Origin: Acidimicrobilacustris europaeus
GTDB lineage: Bacteria; Actinomycetota; Acidimicrobiia; Acidimicrobiales; Acidimicrobilacustridaceae
DNA length: 64,000 nt
Reading direction: 5' to 3'
Assembly (NCBI GenBank): GCA_965194515.1
Contig: OZ239146.1
Coordinates: 372,001 to 436,000 of the forward strand
Notes under the pieces: model-generated
The model's database searches: none
What the model was told of the DNA's origin: nothing
What the model saw: the letters and a program-made list of their open reading frames with translations, nothing else
Translations under genes and position numbers: made by a program
In this document: one piece after another, positions 35,304-43,487 of the stretch
How the letters are laid out: every line of letters begins with the position of its first letter
How positions within the stretch are numbered: position 1 is the first letter of the stretch

Positions 35304-36095
35304 TCACATTCCAGTAAAGACCTGGCGCATGTTCGCCAGCCACGCGTTGACATCGGCATTGCGTTTGGCCGAAGTCTGTGCTTCTCGCTCGCCGGTGTAG
35401 GTGATGAACGTCTCGGTATCGAGCGAAGTCAGAAGCGAAACGGCAACTTCTTCAGAGGTTGCCGTTGTCGCTGGATCGCTCGGGAACGGGGCGTTGTTGC
35501 CGGGCTTGTCGGTAGAAAACTCACTGGCGGTTGTGCCGGGAACGAACAAGTGCGCACGCACATTGGTCTTGCCGAGTTCGACGTACAGGCCCTCGGTGAA
35601 GAATTCGAGAGCAGCCTTACTGGCGGAGTATGCGCTCACACCAAATGCCGCCATATGTACGCCCATCGACGACACGTTGACGATGTCGCCACTGTCTCGC
35701 TCGAGCATGTGGGGAAGCATGGCCAAGGTGAGCCGCACGGGCGAGAAGTAGTTGATGGCCATAACGCCTTCAACGTCTTCAGCAGTCATCTCATTGGTGC
35801 GCTTGCGCTTGGGAACGCCAGCGTTATTGATGAGGACATCGACGCGACCATCGAGAGCAGCAATGAGGTTGGCAGCAAGCGCATCGATTCCGTCGAGGTT
35901 CGCGAGGTCGGCAACAACCATTGTCGAACCTGGAGATGTTGTTTGGCAGCGCTCAAGCACATCGGCCAAGCGGTCGGCACGACGAGCAACGATCGCGACT
36001 CGGGCTCCGCACTTCGATGCCTCGATTGCAAGCGCTTCGCCAATTCCCGAAGATGCTCCGGTGATGACGATGTTCTTGCCGGTGAGATCGCTCAC
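35304..36095 (-). CDS. Short-chain dehydrogenase/reductase
   Basis: Protein of 263 aa. TGASSGIG (~12-19), NNAG, Ser in NVSSMG and Tyr-x3-Lys in AYSASKAAL give a complete SDR site. The GTG start at 36095 directly follows the stop of the upstream epimerase gene. Last gene of a minus-strand operon starting near 38755. Confidence 0.88.
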   Translation of the reverse strand: MSDLTGKNIVITGASSGIGEALAIEASKCGARVAIVARRADRLADVLERCQTTSPGSTMVVADLANLDGIDALAANLIAALDGRVDVLINNAGVPKRKRTNEMTAEDVEGVMAINYFSPVRLTLAMLPHMLERDSGDIVNVSSMGVHMAAFGVSAYSASKAALEFFTEGLYVELGKTNVRAHLFVPGTTASEFSTDKPGNNAPFPSDPATTATSEEVAVSLLTSLDTETFITYTGEREAQTSAKRNADVNAWLANMRQVFTGM

Positions 36096-37028
36096 TTACT
36101 TGTTCCCATGACGCTTTTCGAAGGCATCGCGGATGCCGTCACGCCAGCTGACCTTGCATGGCCCGGTGAGAGCAGCGCGCTTGGTGTTGTCGGTGACTGA
36201 TCCGCGAAGTGTGCCTTCCACCGGCGCAGAGTTCACGACTGGGTCGATGCCAGCGAGTTCTCCGATATAGGCACACCATTCCTGCACGCTTGCTGGTTCA
36301 TCGCCAGCCCAGTTCACGATGGTGGCTTCGGTTGACGACGCGCCGTCGAGCAACGCTTCGGTCTGTGACGTGATGTCATCGGTGTGAATCGGCATGTACA
36401 TGCACGGATCCCAGCGAGTGGTCACGGGGTTGCCGGCCATAAGGGCGTCCATCTGCATGATGGGGAGGCCGCCGGTGCCGTCGGGGCCGTACGACGCGTT
36501 CATGCGAGCGATCGTGACAGGAAGATCAAACAGTCGGGCGCAGGTGCGAGCAACTGCTTCCTGGGAAATTTTCGACATGGAGTAACTCGGCGCGTGGGCG
36601 GCATTGACATCGCCCAATGCGTCGGTCTCTTTGAAGACATGCCATGGGTCGCCGTCGACGGGTGGTTTGTAGACCGAGTGCGTCGACATCACGAGCGCAG
36701 CCTTCGCGTTACGGCAGTGATGAAGCAGTAGTCCAGTGCCTTCGGCGTTGGCGCGAATGGCGAAGTCGTAATCGAGACCCGCGACCTGCACAACGGCAAG
36801 ATGCAGAACGTAGGTGAAGTCGGTGGGTAGTTCACTGAAGTCGGGATCGGCAAGATCAATGGAAAGCGTTTTCACACCAACGTCTTCGACCTGCTTGCGC
36901 GTGGCGGGATCGCCGAAGCGAGCAATGCCCCACACCTCGTTGTCTTTGGCAAGATCGCGAGCCATCGGGAATGCGATCTGACCGGCAGGACCGGTGATCA
37001 GGATCTTCTCGTCACTCAGCATGTTCAA
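36096..37028 (-). CDS. NAD-dependent epimerase/dehydratase-like protein (paralogue A)
   Basis: Protein of 310 aa. Extended SDR: ILITGPAGQIAFPMARDLA holds the modified GxxGxxG site, STHSVY and YSMSK supply Ser, Tyr and Lys. Aligned with its upstream neighbour it shares length, the (Y)S-x-SK site and WRDGIRD/WREGFRE near the C-terminus, so it is a tandem duplicate. It overlaps that gene by 4 bp. Probably oxidises or reduces an acyl-CoA or terpenoid hydroxyl rather than a sugar. Confidence 0.85.
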   Translation of the reverse strand: MNMLSDEKILITGPAGQIAFPMARDLAKDNEVWGIARFGDPATRKQVEDVGVKTLSIDLADPDFSELPTDFTYVLHLAVVQVAGLDYDFAIRANAEGTGLLLHHCRNAKAALVMSTHSVYKPPVDGDPWHVFKETDALGDVNAAHAPSYSMSKISQEAVARTCARLFDLPVTIARMNASYGPDGTGGLPIMQMDALMAGNPVTTRWDPCMYMPIHTDDITSQTEALLDGASSTEATIVNWAGDEPASVQEWCAYIGELAGIDPVVNSAPVEGTLRGSVTDNTKRAALTGPCKVSWRDGIRDAFEKRHGNK

Positions 37029-37951
37029 CCCTTAAACAAATCGGGGAAGCAATTCTGCGCCATCTCGCGGAAACCCTCACGCCATTCAACGGTGGGCGTC
37101 CAGCCGAGTCCAAGAAGCTTCGATGGGTCAACGGGGTTCGGCGGAATGCACTGCTCGCTTACGACCAGCGGAATTTCGACGCCCGTGAGCTTGGTGAGTT
37201 CCGCAGTCCAGTCCTCGATACTTACGAGTTCCGGCGCGCACCAGTTGTAAATGGGGGCGGGAACAGCTGCTTGCTCGAGCAAGTAAGGAAGTGATCCGAA
37301 AATGTCGCGATCGTGCAGGAAACAATGCGTATTCGGTGCATCGGCGCTGATGGTGGTGGGTATGCCCATTTGCGCAAGCGTGACCATCATCTGGGGCCAG
37401 CCATGTCCGGGGCCGTAGGGGACATCGAGTCGAGCGATAACAGCGGGAATACCGAAGCGCTTCGACGCGTACTTCACTGCCGACTCGGCCGCGATCTTGG
37501 AAATTGAGTATGTCGTCATGAAGCCCATGGCGCGGTGGTTGTCGCCGAGGTCGTCAGTTTCGACATGGCTCACGTGACCATTTGGTTCGTACACAGCGCA
37601 GGAAGAGCAATGGAAGAACGCCTTGACGCCCTTCACTCGTTCCATCAGAAGAGCAACACCTTCTGCATTGGCTGCGAGGTCACGATCGAAGTTGTTCGAC
37701 TTCGCGACCGCCATATTGATGACGTAATCGAGCCCGTCGGGAATCTCATCGAACGAACCGGTTTCAAGATCGATGGCAACAGGAATGACACCGTCGGACT
37801 CAACCTTTGCTCTGGCGTCGGCGTCAGCGAATCGTGACGTGCCGTACACGGTGTTGCCAGCAGCAACGAGGTTGCGGGCGAGGGGCCCGGCAACCTGTCC
37901 GGTAACGCCAGTAAGCAGAATCTTTGCTCCGGAGAGCGGTGCAGGTGTCAT
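37025..37951 (-). CDS. NAD-dependent epimerase/dehydratase-like protein (paralogue B)
   Basis: Protein of 308 aa. ILLTGVTGQVAGPLARNL near residues 10-28 is the nucleotide fold, SSCAVYEPNG and YSISK the active site. Paralogue of the following gene. ATG 37951 lies immediately after the stop of the upstream gene (TAA, 37954-37952), so translation is likely coupled. Confidence 0.86.
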   Translation of the reverse strand: MTPAPLSGAKILLTGVTGQVAGPLARNLVAAGNTVYGTSRFADADARAKVESDGVIPVAIDLETGSFDEIPDGLDYVINMAVAKSNNFDRDLAANAEGVALLMERVKGVKAFFHCSSCAVYEPNGHVSHVETDDLGDNHRAMGFMTTYSISKIAAESAVKYASKRFGIPAVIARLDVPYGPGHGWPQMMVTLAQMGIPTTISADAPNTHCFLHDRDIFGSLPYLLEQAAVPAPIYNWCAPELVSIEDWTAELTKLTGVEIPLVVSEQCIPPNPVDPSKLLGLGWTPTVEWREGFREMAQNCFPDLFKG

Positions 37952-38755
37952 TTAGATCTTGTCCGTGAAGTCGTCGGTACCAAAGTTGGTCTGTTGGAAT
38001 GGGCTCGTCCACACATGGGTGGCGAGTCCGCTTTCGTTGATTGCCTTTGAGATTTTCGCGTAGCCCTTTTCCCAACCCTTTTCGGGGTCATGGTCAAGGA
38101 AGTGGATCTGCAGGAATCGCCGTGGGCCTGCTGCGGGTCGCACAACGTCGGCTGGTGCATCGTCAGAAAGCGGAATGACGGTGCCACTTCCCACCAGGTC
38201 AGGTCCCCACTTCTTGGTGAAGGCCTTCTGGAGCCAGTTCTTGCGGAACCAGGCATCCCATTCGTCGTGGGTCACGCCTTCGTTGAGGTCGCCAGTGACG
38301 ACAACGATGCCGGGATAGCCATGATCAAGGCCGAGTTCGATTGTGCAGCCCTTGGGGTCGCGCTGTTCGCTCCAGCGCATGTCGTAAAGAAGCGTGTGGA
38401 TGTGGTCGCGCTCGGCGAACATGCGACCTTGCTGATGCAGCATGTTGACGTTGTCGACGTTCCAGCGGTTGCATTCTTCGGTCGTGCCCTTCTGCCACCA
38501 ATAGACCGCAAGGTAGGAACCCGTCTTTGGGTCCGGGGTCATGTCGTTGGTGGCTTTCGAGCGCAGCTTCTTCAGGCGACGTGTGGCAACGAAACGATCG
38601 CCCGCAAACACGTTCGGTCCCATGAGGCAGCCCGAATAAAAGTGGTCGTGCTCGTACCAGCGGTTGTAGGCGACTTCGGAGCCCTCATGAGGCTCGACCA
38701 TCGTGAATAGGAATGTCCCGACCTTGACCGGATAGTCCTTCTCTGAAACTGCCAC
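37952..38755 (-). CDS. Conserved protein of unknown function, possible EthD-like dimeric barrel
   Basis: Protein of 267 aa, not firmly recognised. The N-terminus FLFTMVEPHEG and YNRWYEHDHFYSGCLMGPNVFAG resemble dimeric alpha/beta-barrel (EthD-like) proteins; a second similar segment, VVTGDLNEGVTHDEWDAWFRKNW then FLQIHFLDHDPEKGWEK, suggests two fused barrel units. Many His, Asp and Trp residues and no signal or TM are seen. The start is GTG 38755 with GGGGGAAAC directly upstream, making it the first gene of an operon with two epimerases and an SDR. Confidence 0.6.
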   Translation of the reverse strand: MAVSEKDYPVKVGTFLFTMVEPHEGSEVAYNRWYEHDHFYSGCLMGPNVFAGDRFVATRRLKKLRSKATNDMTPDPKTGSYLAVYWWQKGTTEECNRWNVDNVNMLHQQGRMFAERDHIHTLLYDMRWSEQRDPKGCTIELGLDHGYPGIVVVTGDLNEGVTHDEWDAWFRKNWLQKAFTKKWGPDLVGSGTVIPLSDDAPADVVRPAAGPRRFLQIHFLDHDPEKGWEKGYAKISKAINESGLATHVWTSPFQQTNFGTDDFTDKI

Positions 38756-38798
38756 GTTTCCCCCTCGGAATCTGTGAGGAAACCACGTTACTGCCGGA

Positions 38799-39710
38799 TC
38801 AGCGAGTGAGAAGCGGGCCCACCTGTGTGCCGAAAGCTTCGACCTGCTCGGCGTATTCGGCCGCGCTATCGGTATCGAACTTCACCTGGAGCTGATTCAC
38901 CTCGGCCGGGGTTTCTGCGAGAAGCGCTTCGGCGATTTGTTCGGGCGAGCCCGAGTAGCACGGCTGGCGGCGCTCAGACTTCGGGGTGCCGACATAGATG
39001 TAAGGAATGACCACGTGGCCAATGGCCATGGGATCTTCGGCTTTGCCGAGCTTCTCGCGGGTGGCGACCAATAGGTCGAGGCCTTCACGAGTGGCTGGGC
39101 CCTGTGGGAGCCAGCCTTCATACGCTGCGGCGCGACGGATTGCCGGCTTCGATGAACCACCGATCCAGATCGGGGGGCGAGGCGACTGCACCGGACGGGG
39201 GAGTGCACCCATGTTTCCGACATAGGTGTTGGAAAGGGCGTCTGCGAAATCAACGAGTGTTGAATCGGTGAGCGATCCGCGATCGGCGAACGAAACGCCG
39301 AGCGCATCGAATTCCGCTTCAACGTGACCAGCACCAATGCCAGCGATCGCGCGTCCCCCGGAAAGGTGGTCGAGCGTTTCGAAGCTCTTCGCTGCAGTAA
39401 GAGCGTGGCGATAGGCGATGACGAACACATGGCTGAGTAGTGCAACGTTCTCGGTTGCTGAGGCGAGGAAGCCAAGTGTCGTGAGGCAGTCCTGCCACCA
39501 AAGACCCATCGCCGCAGCTTTCTCTTCAGGAATCGCGATGTGATCGCACACTGCGACGTAGAAGTAGCCACTGCGATCAGCGGCTTGCGCAATGCGTACA
39601 AGGTCGGCAGGAGTTGCACTGCCTTCCCATTTCGCGGCGTACAGCGAACTTTGTGACTGAATCGGCAACTGTGTGCCGTAGACCAGTTTTCCTTTGGGAA
39701 TCTCAAGCAT
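38799..39710 (-). CDS. LLM class flavin (F420)-dependent oxidoreductase
   Basis: Protein of 303 aa. Luciferase-like barrel: VAVCDHIAIPEE, LSHVFVIAYRHALTAAKSFETLDHLSGGRAIAGIGAGHVEAEF and PPIWIGGSSKPAIRRAA are typical of the TIGR03619-like F420 subgroup. ATG 39710 has TATCGT 7 nt upstream, pointing to a leaderless message independent of the upstream SDR. Confidence 0.86.
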   Translation of the reverse strand: MLEIPKGKLVYGTQLPIQSQSSLYAAKWEGSATPADLVRIAQAADRSGYFYVAVCDHIAIPEEKAAAMGLWWQDCLTTLGFLASATENVALLSHVFVIAYRHALTAAKSFETLDHLSGGRAIAGIGAGHVEAEFDALGVSFADRGSLTDSTLVDFADALSNTYVGNMGALPRPVQSPRPPIWIGGSSKPAIRRAAAYEGWLPQGPATREGLDLLVATREKLGKAEDPMAIGHVVIPYIYVGTPKSERRQPCYSGSPEQIAEALLAETPAEVNQLQVKFDTDSAAEYAEQVEAFGTQVGPLLTR

Positions 39711-39717
39711 GGCGATG

Positions 39718-39723
39718 ACGATA
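39718..39723 (-). promoter_or_regulatory. -10 element of leaderless LLM gene
   Basis: Minus-strand TATCGT ends 7 nt before ATG 39710, inside the 22-bp gap after the upstream SDR gene. Confidence 0.5.
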
Positions 39724-39732
39724 GTTGTTGGC

Positions 39733-40503
39733 TCAGAGCCCCAAGAACGAACCGCCGTCGCACACGATGGTCTGGCCGCTGACATAGCCAGAGTCGGGGC
39801 CGGCAAGGAATGCCACGACGCCGCCGATGTCGTCGGTTGGGTCGCCGATTCGCCCTAGTGGCGTGCGTGCTTCGATGGCCCCACGGAGCGTGGGCACTTG
39901 GCTGAACGCGCTGGCAAGCGCAGGGGTTTCGGCAACGGGAGCAATGCAGTTCACGCAGATGCCGTCTGGTCCCCATTCGCGCGCGAGTGATTTCGCGATT
40001 GCGCGCTGTGCGGCTTTTGCCGGTGAATAGAGGGGAATATTTGCGCTGCCCTCAACGCCCGATGGCGAGGTTACGAGCACGAGCCGACCCTGGTCGCTCG
40101 CTTTCAAATGAGGATAGGAAAGTTGCGCGCACCAGAAACTCGCCCACGCTGAAGTGCGCGACATCTGGAACCACGCGTCGGCTGGCGTTTCTTCGAGACG
40201 ACTTGCGTGTCCGCCAGCGAACGCGTTGTGCACCATCACGTCGAGTCGACCATGGGTTGCAACGGTGGCATCGATACATGCCGCAATTGATTCGCGCGTG
40301 GTGACATCGGTGACGATGCATTCGGCGGAACCGCCATCGGAACGAATCACGGCGGCGACGGGTTCGCCGGTTTCTGCGCGTCGTGCGGCAATCACAACAT
40401 GGGCACCAAACGATGCGAGTTTGCGTGCGATTCCTTCGCCAACGCCTTGACCGGCGCCGGTCACAATCGCGACGCGTCCTTCGAGAGTTCGGTTTACATC
40501 CAC
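39733..40503 (-). CDS. Short-chain dehydrogenase/reductase
   Basis: Protein of 256 aa. TGAGQGVG (~16-23), Ser in VTSPSG and Tyr-x3-Lys in LYSPAKAAQ. GTG 40503 is chosen because it starts just before VNRTLEGRVAIVTG and overlaps the 3' end of the upstream SDR-like gene by 10 bp; further in-frame upstream sequence belongs to that gene. Complete classical SDR, likely NAD(P)-dependent. Confidence 0.85.
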   Translation of the reverse strand: MDVNRTLEGRVAIVTGAGQGVGEGIARKLASFGAHVVIAARRAETGEPVAAVIRSDGGSAECIVTDVTTRESIAACIDATVATHGRLDVMVHNAFAGGHASRLEETPADAWFQMSRTSAWASFWCAQLSYPHLKASDQGRLVLVTSPSGVEGSANIPLYSPAKAAQRAIAKSLAREWGPDGICVNCIAPVAETPALASAFSQVPTLRGAIEARTPLGRIGDPTDDIGGVVAFLAGPDSGYVSGQTIVCDGGSFLGL

Positions 40504-41078
40504 AGTCCACCGTCCACGGTGAGAAGTTGGCCGGCAAGGTTGCGGGCATCGGTTGAACACAGGAACTCGACAACTGCGCCGGGGTCGGCATCGGGAATGG
40601 CAGGTGTCGCAATAGAGACGGGGCCGGCAATGACTGCGTCGGCGAGAACCAATTCAGGAGACACGGCAAGGGCGTTGACGGCGATGCCCTCGGGGCCCCA
40701 TTGGCGAGCGATCGACTTCGTGAGGATGTGCACCCCTTCGGCGGCTGCGGCCCAATGGGCGTAGTGGTCGCCACCGGCGAGTGCGGTGGTCGGAAGGGTG
40801 AGGACGATTGCGCCCCCATTGCCGGCGAAGGTGGTTCGGGCCTCGGTACATGCGGCCACTGCGGCGTCCATGGTCTGTTGCCATGCCTGGTCGAACTCGG
40901 CATCGGTCAGTTCGGCGAGTGGCCGGGGGACCATGAGGGCGGGGTCCCAAGGGGCAAAAACAAGGGCCTCATAGGGCGCTGAGCCCGTGGTTTGATGGCC
41001 TCGCCCGCTGAGCGCAGCGCTGAGTTGGGCGGCCAATGGCCCTGTGCCCACAACCTTGATCCTCACGTCGTTCCCCAT
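40494..41078 (-). CDS. Degenerate SDR-fold protein lacking the catalytic site
   Basis: Protein of 194 aa, about 60 shorter than classical SDRs. It starts VRIKVVGTGPLAAQLSAAL instead of TGxxxGIG and skips the first beta-alpha units. The position of Ser is LTLPTTA and the Tyr-x3-Lys motif is absent (HYAHWAAAAEGV), yet the SDR C-terminus IARQWGPEGIAVNALAVSPE and LAGQLLTVDGGLW is intact. It probably cannot catalyse the usual reaction and may be a partner for the intact SDR that overlaps it. ATG 41078 follows GGGGGAACGAGA. Confidence 0.78.
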   Translation of the reverse strand: MGNDVRIKVVGTGPLAAQLSAALSGRGHQTTGSAPYEALVFAPWDPALMVPRPLAELTDAEFDQAWQQTMDAAVAACTEARTTFAGNGGAIVLTLPTTALAGGDHYAHWAAAAEGVHILTKSIARQWGPEGIAVNALAVSPELVLADAVIAGPVSIATPAIPDADPGAVVEFLCSTDARNLAGQLLTVDGGLWM

Positions 41079-41101
41079 TCTCGTTCCCCCAGTTTGGAGG
41101 C

Positions 41102-41113
41102 TGTCGTACGACA
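41102..41113. promoter_or_regulatory. 12-bp perfect palindrome in a divergent promoter
   Basis: TGTCGTACGACA lies between the divergent SDR-like gene (start 41078) and the acyl-CoA dehydrogenase (start 41172). It is an operator candidate for a dimeric regulator. Confidence 0.5.
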
Positions 41114-41159
41114 TAAGTGAATCATGCGCTTCGCTTGTGTGACACCCATCACCCGAGGC

Positions 41160-41165
41160 TATGTT
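41160..41165 (+). promoter_or_regulatory. -10 element of leaderless acyl-CoA dehydrogenase gene
   Basis: TATGTT ends 6 nt before ATG 41172. Confidence 0.45.
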
Positions 41166-41171
41166 TCGGAA

Positions 41172-42347
41172 ATGGATATTGGATACACACCAGAACAGGA
41201 AGCCCTGCGCACAGAGCTTCGCACCTATTACGACAATCTCCTCGACGAAGAGACGGTTGAGGCCCTCTCTCACAGTCACGGAATCGGCCAAGCCACCAAG
41301 GACGTCTGGAAGCAGATGTGTACCGATGGGTGGGCCGGAATTGGTTGGCCCAAGGAATACGGCGGTCAGGCTCGCGGCCCGATCGATCAGTTCGTGTTCT
41401 TCGACGAGTCGATGCGAGCCGGCGCTCCAGTGCCGATGCTCACGCTCAACACCGTCGGCCCGACCATCATGAATTACGGCACCGATTGGCAGAAAGAATT
41501 CTTCCTTCCGAAGATTCTCGCCGGTGACCTTCACTTCTGCATCGGTTACTCCGAGCCGGGCGCAGGTACCGACCTTGCTGCACTCCAGACCCGCGCCGTG
41601 CGCGATGGCGATGAGTACGTCATCAATGGTCAGAAGATGTGGACCTCACTCGCCGGCGGCGCCGACTACTGCTGGCTTGCCGTGCGTACCGATCCCGAAG
41701 CAAAGAAGCACAAGGGTATTTCGGTCATTGTCGTCCCGATGGACACACCTGGCATCACGATTCAGCCGCTCCGCCTCATGGGCGAGCACGACATCAACGC
41801 CACCTACTTCGACGACGTTCGTGTTCCCGCCAAGTACCTCATTGGCGAAGAGAACGGTGGTTGGGGACTCATTACCAACCAGCTCAACCACGAGCGCGTC
41901 ACGCTGTGCTCAAGCGGTATGCCCGAGCGCATCCTCACCAACGTTCGGAAGTGGGCGCAGGACACCAAGCTTCCCGACGGCCGTCGAGTCATCGATCAGG
42001 AATGGGTGCAGCTCAACCTTGCCAAGGTGCACGCCAAGCTTGAATACCTGCGCCTTGCGAACTGGAAGGTTGCGTGGTCCGCAAGCACCGAGGTGTTGCA
42101 CCCAGCCGACGCATCAAGTGTCAAGGTCTTCGGTACCGAGTTCTATCTCGATGCCTACACGATGCTCATGGAGGTCCTCGGACCGCGTGCGTATCTCGAT
42201 GCCGATGCTCCTGAGTCCATCCTTCGTAGCCAACTCGAGGCCGGTATTCGCGGCACGATCATCCTCACCTTCGGTGGCGGAACCAACGAACTGCAGCGCG
42301 ATCTCATCGCCATGTTCGGTCTTGGCTTCCCTCGCTCGGCACGCTGA
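41172..42347 (+). CDS. Acyl-CoA dehydrogenase, larger subunit of a pair
   Basis: Protein of 391 aa. CIGYSEPGAGTDLAALQTRAV and VINGQKMWTSLAGGADYCWLAVRTD mark the FAD-binding beta domain; LTFGGGTNELQRDLIAMFGLGFPR ends the protein. ATG 41172 begins MDIGYTPEQEALR, the standard N-terminus. It is followed after 17 bp by a second ACAD with a shorter, diverged N-terminus, consistent with a heterotetrameric FadE pair. Confidence 0.9.
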   Translation: MDIGYTPEQEALRTELRTYYDNLLDEETVEALSHSHGIGQATKDVWKQMCTDGWAGIGWPKEYGGQARGPIDQFVFFDESMRAGAPVPMLTLNTVGPTIMNYGTDWQKEFFLPKILAGDLHFCIGYSEPGAGTDLAALQTRAVRDGDEYVINGQKMWTSLAGGADYCWLAVRTDPEAKKHKGISVIVVPMDTPGITIQPLRLMGEHDINATYFDDVRVPAKYLIGEENGGWGLITNQLNHERVTLCSSGMPERILTNVRKWAQDTKLPDGRRVIDQEWVQLNLAKVHAKLEYLRLANWKVAWSASTEVLHPADASSVKVFGTEFYLDAYTMLMEVLGPRAYLDADAPESILRSQLEAGIRGTIILTFGGGTNELQRDLIAMFGLGFPRSAR

Positions 42348-42364
42348 GCAGAAAGAACACACAC

Positions 42365-43420
42365 ATGGATTTTTCATTCTCATCAGATCAAGAAGAGCTT
42401 CGTGCTCTTACCAATCGGGTCCTTACCGACCGTTGCACAATGGAGCACCTCAAGGAGATCGAAGATGCCGGTGGCATCGACCTTGTGCTCTGGCGTGAAC
42501 TTGCCGATCTCGGCATCGTCGGAATCGGTATGCCCGAAGCCGATGGTGGCGCTGGTCTCGGTTTCGCCGAGGTAGCAATCGTCCTCGAAGAGGTCGGTCG
42601 CACCGTTGCTCAAATTCCGGCGATGGCCGTCATGGGTATGGCCGCTCCGTTCCTTGCCGAGTACGCGCCAAAGCATCTCGCTGGACTCGCTTCGGGCGAA
42701 CGCATCGTCACTGTCGCGATTCACGACCTTGTTGGCGATATTCACACCCCGTTTCTCGCAGCCAAGGGCGGCGTGCTCGACGGTGTGAAGACCAACGTTC
42801 CATTCGGAACCGTTGCTGACGGTTTCATCGTCACAGCAGCCGACGGCATCTACTACGTCGATGCAAAGGCGAAGGGCGTAACGGTCGAACGTCAGGCCGC
42901 CACCGATGGCATCCCCGACGCCAAGGTCACCTTTAGCGGTGCTGCCGCCGAAAAGGTTGCTGGGCTCGACGCTCTCGATCGCCTTATCGAATACGGACAG
43001 ACCTCGCAGGCGCTCATCATGGCGGGCGTCAGCGCCCAGGCTGTCGAAATCATGTCGGCCTACGTGAAAGAACGAGTGCAGTTCGATCGTCAGATCGCAA
43101 CGTTCCAGGCCGTGGCGCAGCGTGCAGCAGAATGCCGCATCGACGCTGACGCCATCAAGCTCACTGCATGGGGCGCAACGATGCGTTTGAACGACGGCCT
43201 TCCTGCCGGCGAGAACGCAGCCTCGGCGAAGTACTGGGCTGCCGAAGGCGGCGCTCGTGTCGTTCGTGCCTGTGTGCATTTGCACGGCGGTGTTGGTGTC
43301 GATCGCGACTACCCGTTGCATCGCTACTACCTGTGGGCCAAGAAGCAGGAACTGTTCCTCGGTGGAACAACACAGAGCCTGCTGCATCTCGGCAAGTTGC
43401 TTGCAGACACTCCTGCCTGA
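42365..43420 (+). CDS. Acyl-CoA dehydrogenase, smaller subunit of a pair
   Basis: Protein of 351 aa. MDFSFSSDQEELRAL N-terminus, KERVQFDRQIATFQAVAQRAAECRID (FAD/dimer region) and HLHGGVGVDRDYPLHRYYLWAKKQELFLGG. The middle domain lacks the GYSEPxAGSD motif of the partner, so it likely complements it in one enzyme. A very strong terminator follows. Confidence 0.88.
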   Translation: MDFSFSSDQEELRALTNRVLTDRCTMEHLKEIEDAGGIDLVLWRELADLGIVGIGMPEADGGAGLGFAEVAIVLEEVGRTVAQIPAMAVMGMAAPFLAEYAPKHLAGLASGERIVTVAIHDLVGDIHTPFLAAKGGVLDGVKTNVPFGTVADGFIVTAADGIYYVDAKAKGVTVERQAATDGIPDAKVTFSGAAAEKVAGLDALDRLIEYGQTSQALIMAGVSAQAVEIMSAYVKERVQFDRQIATFQAVAQRAAECRIDADAIKLTAWGATMRLNDGLPAGENAASAKYWAAEGGARVVRACVHLHGGVGVDRDYPLHRYYLWAKKQELFLGGTTQSLLHLGKLLADTPA

Positions 43421-43435
43421 ACAACAACATTCTGA

Positions 43436-43475
43436 AATGAAGAAGGCCCGGGCAGATGCCCGGGCCTTCTTCATT
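43436..43475. terminator. Very strong bidirectional terminator
   Basis: A perfect 19-bp inverted repeat (43436-43454 with 43457-43475) with a 2-nt centre lies between convergent genes; AATGAAGAAGG/CCTTCTTCATT arms give T/A-rich ends for both directions. Confidence 0.92.
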
Positions 43476-43487
43476 GATTGACACGAC

